Shown piece after piece: positions 58,783 through 64,000 of a DNA stretch of 64,000 nt. Source of the stretch: Capsicum annuum. Its lineage: Eukaryota; Streptophyta; Magnoliopsida; Solanales; Solanaceae. Each line of letters begins with the position of its first letter. Within the stretch, counting starts at the first letter, position 1. A model generated the notes under the pieces. It was not told where the DNA came from. It made no database searches and saw only the letters and a list, made by a program, of their open reading frames with translations. The position numbers were made by a program, and so were the translations under genes. The stretch covers positions 233,805 through 297,804 of the forward strand of contig NW_025850363.1 in NCBI RefSeq assembly GCF_002878395.1, written 5' to 3'.

Positions 58783-61106
58783 TGTCGTGACCCGAACTAG
58801 GGCCTGGCCTTGACGAGTATCTCAAGTCTCGCGTAGATCGGAGATTGCACCCTACACCCAACCAAACCCAACATAGCACTCCCTAATTTTGGATGAGTTT
58901 CGAACATACAACAAGATAACATGCTACAATTTTAATAAAATTCAAAACAAGTCCATACCCACCAATCGACGACTGGTCAAACAACTAACCAACATCACCC
59001 AATAACCTTAGTAGTCCAAACAAAGCCTTCTGAACAAAGAACCAAAATTGAATACCAACAAAATGTCAGGACATGCCCCTTACTATAGCCAAAAATAAGT
59101 CTAAATAGTCTGTTACATAAAGAAACAAAACATAAAATGTAGACTTCTGATTATGAAAGCTTACTACTTCAACATTAACTCACGAGCTAATCCTGAATCA
59201 TAATCACTGAGATGGAGGAGTAGAAGTATGGCTAATTCCTACATCGTGTGGGGATATCGCATTCGAAGAATGTTAGTGGGGTGAACGCTAGCATATAACT
59301 CGAGGATAAGGATAACATAATAATATGATCAGTAATTCAAAATCATTAAAAACCAATGCTCATAATCAAATGCATAAACATATATATATATATGTATGTA
59401 TCACATGTTGGGATGGGAACAAGGTTTACATACACTTTACAACTCTAGCCTGGATTGTGCAGTCCAACCATTATAACATGTACCCACGAACTATACAATC
59501 CCTAGCTCTCACCCTCTGGTCTGGCCCCAGTGTGTTTAGCTGCACGAATCAAAGAATAATCTTATATATATGCATGGGGGACTCGAACCTCCCAACCATA
59601 TACTAAGTTGACTTAAGCACTCAATCATATTATGATTTACAGGGAACTCAAACCTCCCTAATCAGTAAATGATAATGAGGGGGACTCAAACTTTTTTGGT
59701 CACTATGACCCTCGCGTCGGCAAATGCAATTTCCAGTATCGATCACTCGGACATCCACTTTCATAATTCAGCTACATAACCTTTATTAAAGCCCAATTAA
59801 AATATTTATCACACAATCCCATTCATGAACCATATTTAACATTAATTCATACGTTGTTGGTAGCGTTATATTAACTATACTTGCAAGGTAACAACAACAT
59901 GCCAAAATAATTTCCATTAACTTGGGGAAAAAATTTCCTTTATTCATTAATACAAGGCGGGGGAACACCGACTCTCTTTGTCCATTAAATCAGACCATTG
60001 TGTTTTAAATATCTTTTTATACTATGCATAAGTTCAAGACTAGCTCAATTTTACAAACTCCCACATTTCTCATAGTTAAAATAATTTCACATTATGGGGT
60101 TGGGGTCATAATCACTTCAAAAGTCACAAGTTTGGGAAAATCACAATTCTCTAGTTCATTCACAATACCTGTGCACCTATAAGTTCAAAATCATAAATAA
60201 AGCATGAAAAATCATATGTAATCCATGAGAAACATTGTTTAGTTCATAATCATTCAAAAACCACCAACCTTTGTTTCAAAACTAATACAACCATCTCATG
60301 GATAATGCCTTAAAAACATGCTTTTAAAAAATTAACAATGAGGGAAGATTAACATGTTTTAAACACCAAGAAATTTGAAGAGAAATCGACCCTTGAGCCT
60401 TTAGATGACCGACTTTAGGAAACCATAGCTTGAATTGCTTGAGAGAATTTAGAGACCCTTTTGGAGTGTTTGAGAAGTAACTTGATTTGTTTCTAGGTGC
60501 TAATGACACCCTAAAAGGGTTATAAGATGTGGGTTTTTTATTTTGGTAAGAGAGGAAATGTCTAGAATGCCCTTAACTTAAAAGTTAAAAAAGTGCCGCT
60601 ATTAACTACGGGTCAACCGTTGACTCATAGCCACTCCTTATGACTTATCATCACGAGTCATAATCAAGGTAGTCTCTAGGACCCCCAGCTACTATTGACC
60701 CTATGACTCACTGGTACCACTCATAATGGACCCAATGACTCATAGGATCCAGTCTTAGTCAACACAGAACCCAATTGGGTAAACACTGGACATTCTATGA
60801 TTTGCACCCAACAACTCGTAATAAGTCCTTATGGCTCATAGAGAGCTCCTCACACTCAGTGCAAAAACTTAGCCACAAAATTTTTTATTTAGTTAGGGTT
60901 CCATCCCAACGACTCTTCATGAGTCTCTACAACTCGTACCCTTAAGTTGTACCCAAAGAAAAAACTCAAACACCATTTACTGGACACCTTATGACTATGT
61001 TTAAGTCACTTGCCAAGACACCTAATGACTCGTTAGATAAGTCGTTGCAGAGTAGAAAGCTTAGAACTCAGAAAATTTTCAAGGACCAAAAACTCAAGGC
61101 ATTACA
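58783..61106 (-). mobile_element. Solo LTR D2
   Basis: It starts 'tgtcgtgacccgaac' and ends 'ggcattaca', 2324 bp, flanked by perfect 5-bp duplications tatgt (58778-58782 and 61107-61111). It is the same family and orientation as D1, with the same (AT)n site (about 59379) and the same repeated 'acgactcgta'/'tatgactcat'-type words in its right third. No internal region is present. The frames 59325-59606 and 60324-60509 (minus) lie inside it and are not supported. Confidence 0.85.
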
Positions 61107-61924
61107 TATGTATCAAATTAGTGAACGAGTTCCTTTTCCTACTCACTACTTATGAATAATTTTCTCTTATGATGGTCGCCATCCATCCATCATAGAGAAA
61201 AGCACTTAAACTATGACTTGTTATGAACACTTACTCCTAAAAAAATTTACCCCTAAAAATCTATCCTTTACTCCTAATTAGCTAAAAGGGACTATCCTTG
61301 GAAAAAACACAAAAAAAAAGTTAAGGAATCCAAACCAAAACAACTAAAAGTACCAATTCATAACTACAAAATACTAATTATTACAAACCACAATTTTAAT
61401 GTCGTCAAATCACCACTATATCCATCAAAATGAATTACATAACCATGCTGCAAAATAAGGACAAGTACCAAACACATAAAACTTATAGGAGGCCTTTCCC
61501 CACCCCACACTTAAGAACAAGCATTGTCATTAGTTCAATCAAAATGTAAGTGAAAACAAAAGATAGGTGGTAAGAACTCTCTGGGATTTACTCCTCCCTG
61601 TACTCATCATTTACTCATTATCATTAACCTCATACTTGGACTATGAATCTAAAAAATAATAAATTCTCCCTTTTTCATCATTCGTAGGCACATCAACTTC
61701 TAGAGACTCTAAAAGTTAGGACCAATGCGACATAGAATCCTTGGATGTTTGCTCAGTGGGAAGTTTTCCTCAAGTTTCTTCAACTATGCCTCTGTAGGGC
61801 GTCGATCTCCACATATCATAGTCAAGTGTTGCACGTCAAACATATGATTAGTCACACTGTCATCACAAGTATTTCTCTCAATATGGATCAAAGTAAGCCC
61901 AAAAGCAGACTCGGGTTTCTTCAC
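61107..61924 (-). other. Element H internal sequence after D2
   Basis: Non-coding. It includes 'ccccaccccacacttaagaa' near 61498, a second copy of the motif at 57498, which hints at two overlapping related elements. Confidence 0.4.
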
Positions 61925-62540
61925 CTATGAAACATCAATCCCTCTCAAACTTGGGGGAAATTTATAATCTGTGGGGTATTCTTCAACCCTATCATCCTGT
62001 AAGAACTGTGTCATCAAGCCTATACAGTTGTACCTATAGATAATTTTCACTCTTGCCTTCCTCAAGGAGGGCCACAAAACTGCACCCATATAAATAGTTT
62101 TGTTATTCATAAGAGCATATACTAAAATTACCCAATCAAGAGTGATGTTGGACAAGTGTGATATCGATAATTAATAACTAGACTCTTGCTTTTTTGTTCA
62201 AGTTTACATAAGGTAAAGTGATGTGATATCCTTTGTCCTTTTGTCTTCTCTACCAGCACATACCTAGAATTACATTAAGTGTGACGAATGTCATGATAGG
62301 GTAGTTACTGAAAAATGCCTGCATCCTCCACAATCAATATTTGGTCTTCCAAGAAAGGTATTTAAGAAGGTTAAATCAAAATGCATATTCTTGCCACAAA
62401 CTTGAACATCATTTCCCCGATTCTTGGGAAACTAATATATGAGGAACTCATGCACCATGTCCAAGTTGCTATATCCCCAATCATTAAAGATGAAACCCAT
62501 TCCTAACTAAGTAATCATTGTCACAATGTCAGGGGTAGTA
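61925..62540 (-). pseudogene. Fragment resembling a 'putative plant transposon protein' domain
   Basis: The open part (62155-61925, 76 codons) reads LDWVILVYALMNNKTIYMG and then MTQFLQDDRVEEYPTDY. Upstream to about 62450, in broken frames, residues like HFDLTFLN..FLG.PNIDCGGC can be seen. I recognise this combination from ORFs carried by plant gypsy-type elements and annotated as putative plant transposon protein. Its biochemical function is unknown to me. Stops and frame changes show it is dead. It sits on the same strand as element H. Confidence 0.5.
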
Positions 62541-64000
62541 GACTCTCAACCACTCTCTCAATATTCTCAATTGGAACATGTCTCTCCATATTATTCCCTT
62601 GGTACCATTTTTGTCCCTTTTTGTTCATACCAAAATAATGCTAGGGAACATGCAGGCTTATAGTAAGTGTGGTTTGCTTAGTATGGGCCCTTTTTTGTTC
62701 TTAGCCCTAGGTGGATTCTACCCCATTTCCTTTTCTCAAATTAGATTCCATGGGTCTTGTAACATAATGCAAATTTAAAAAGGGTTAGTGCATCCCAACT
62801 AGCTATCTATAACTAAGATCAAGGTTGGTCATGACTACCCCAGACTTAGTTTGTTAACCTTCAAACCAGTCTTTATGTTTGGGCTCTTATATTTTCCCTA
62901 CTAAGTATCCTTGACTAGTATACAAACTTCATTTTTTAAATGTATTCTCACGCTATTTTCTTTCTAAGACATAAGACATCTGATGGACCTTCAATATTGT
63001 TTCATTATAAAATAAAGCCACTAGCTTGAACTAAACATGGAACCAACTTACATCACAAACAACTCTCTTTCAAGAACTAAAGTGAATAAAGACAATTCAT
63101 CCACCAACACAACTTTCCAGTTAACTCACAATGCCACTCATACAAATTTACTCAATAATTTGAGTGAAATAACGTGCCAATATTTAACCCACAATCTAAA
63201 ATTTAACAAGTTTCACACTTCAAGTTTCAACTAAAGCACCAATAATCCAAAAACATGGAGGTTATGCACAAGAAAATGAAAAAATAAAATTCAAAATCAA
63301 GTGAGAACCAACTAAAGTGAAATAACACAAACACATATGAATTTTTCCATATTCTATCATAATGACCATAACTTTGAGGCCAAAATAATTCCAATACCTA
63401 ATTTAGACATGTTTTAAAGTGTAAAAATCAAGGAATTCATCCTAACATATCTAAAAGTGACGCATTATATCTAAATCTTTGATTAACAAGAGGAAAATCA
63501 CCATTGCCACCCAAGAATATCTCCACCAAGTTAAAGGAATATGAAAACATACCTTAGTCATGTTCATAAAGTAGAAAAAAGAACATTAGTGTCTTGGGGT
63601 TTGTTTCATATAATTTGGGTGAATGAAGAAGAGTATGCAGGGCTAAGGGTTTAAAATAGGGAAAAATTAGGCGGGGGGAAGGAGGGTTAAATAGAGGTAG
63701 ACCGGGTTGGGCTTGAACTGATCAAACTTAAAAGACTTAGATGATTTGAGGTCAGGCATGGAACGGGCTTTAGCTTGGGAGATAGGCACCGAGGTGTGAA
63801 GCCCATTGTTGGAGCTTTAGAATAGCCCTATAAAAGTTTGCCTATGGTGTGGACTTTTGCGTAGAAGCTAGGATTCATGGTGTGCAACCTAGAGAAAAAC
63901 ATTAGAGAGCCCTAATGAGTTGCCCTATGGCGTGGGTCTCAATCAAAGTATTGGGCTCCGCATGCTACCGTGTATTACTAGGCTGGACTTTTACTTAGTG
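62541..64000 (-). other. Remaining retroelement-like sequence to the window end
   Basis: No family motif in any frame; 63037-63234 is a chance frame. The last 400 bases ('gggcttgaactgatc', 'gaagcccattgttggag') have the style of LTR sequence and may be the start of another LTR cut by the window edge. Confidence 0.35.

Noticed and set aside
59379..59395. (AT)n run as a replication origin or matrix site
   Set aside because: It is a short microsatellite at the same site in both D LTRs; nothing else supports such a role.

Overview
This is plant nuclear DNA, most likely from a Solanaceae species. The evidence is AT-rich composition, wall-to-wall LTR-retrotransposon sequence, gag fragments of a type I know from nightshade Ty3/gypsy elements, and an endogenous pararetrovirus that looks solendovirus-like. 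Species cannot be decided from the sequence. I find no intact host gene, tRNA or rRNA. Almost every long open frame lies inside an LTR or a decayed element.

Layout. (1) 626-38840 is one old minus-strand Ogre/Tat-like LTR element, 'A'. Its gag is decayed and it has no pol. It has absorbed other elements: solo LTR E (7505-11395) with solo LTR D1 (7688-10211) inside it; LTR C' (13991-27296), split by a younger gag-only relative of A, element B (15924-27002); and a near full-length endogenous pararetrovirus (31075-38715, minus strand) that interrupts A's right LTR. (2) 1-625 is an inverted pair of the same tandem repeats that A carries at 3870-5960. (3) 39178 to about 41465 is a diverged plus-strand LTR of the A/B type. 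(4) 43556-56061 is a plus-strand gypsy LTR region (G) followed by a tRNA-Met primer site and a short gag start. It is split by a three-LTR array, 'C' (46953-54704), flanked by a perfect 5-bp duplication. (5) 56238-64000 is minus-strand retroelement sequence with solo LTR D2 (58783-61106) and a decayed fragment resembling a plant transposon-associated protein.

How parts work together. A and B have LTRs, primer site, gag with zinc knuckle and polypurine tract, but no protease, reverse transcriptase or integrase. If they moved, they needed enzymes from an autonomous relative. Their 3' halves hold tandem arrays that differ in unit size and copy number between the two elements. The pararetrovirus keeps recognisable coiled-coil, capsid-like, movement, protease, reverse transcriptase, RNase H and ORF4-type regions in viral order, all broken by stops or frameshifts. 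It is a fossil, not an active virus.

The signals most worth following are: the pararetrovirus ends at its primer-binding site with a short terminal redundancy; two retropepsin-like domains lie in tandem between movement protein and reverse transcriptase, the first with Asn in place of the catalytic Asp; the three-LTR array; and higher-order organisation of the repeats in A. Coordinates marked 'about' were judged by eye.
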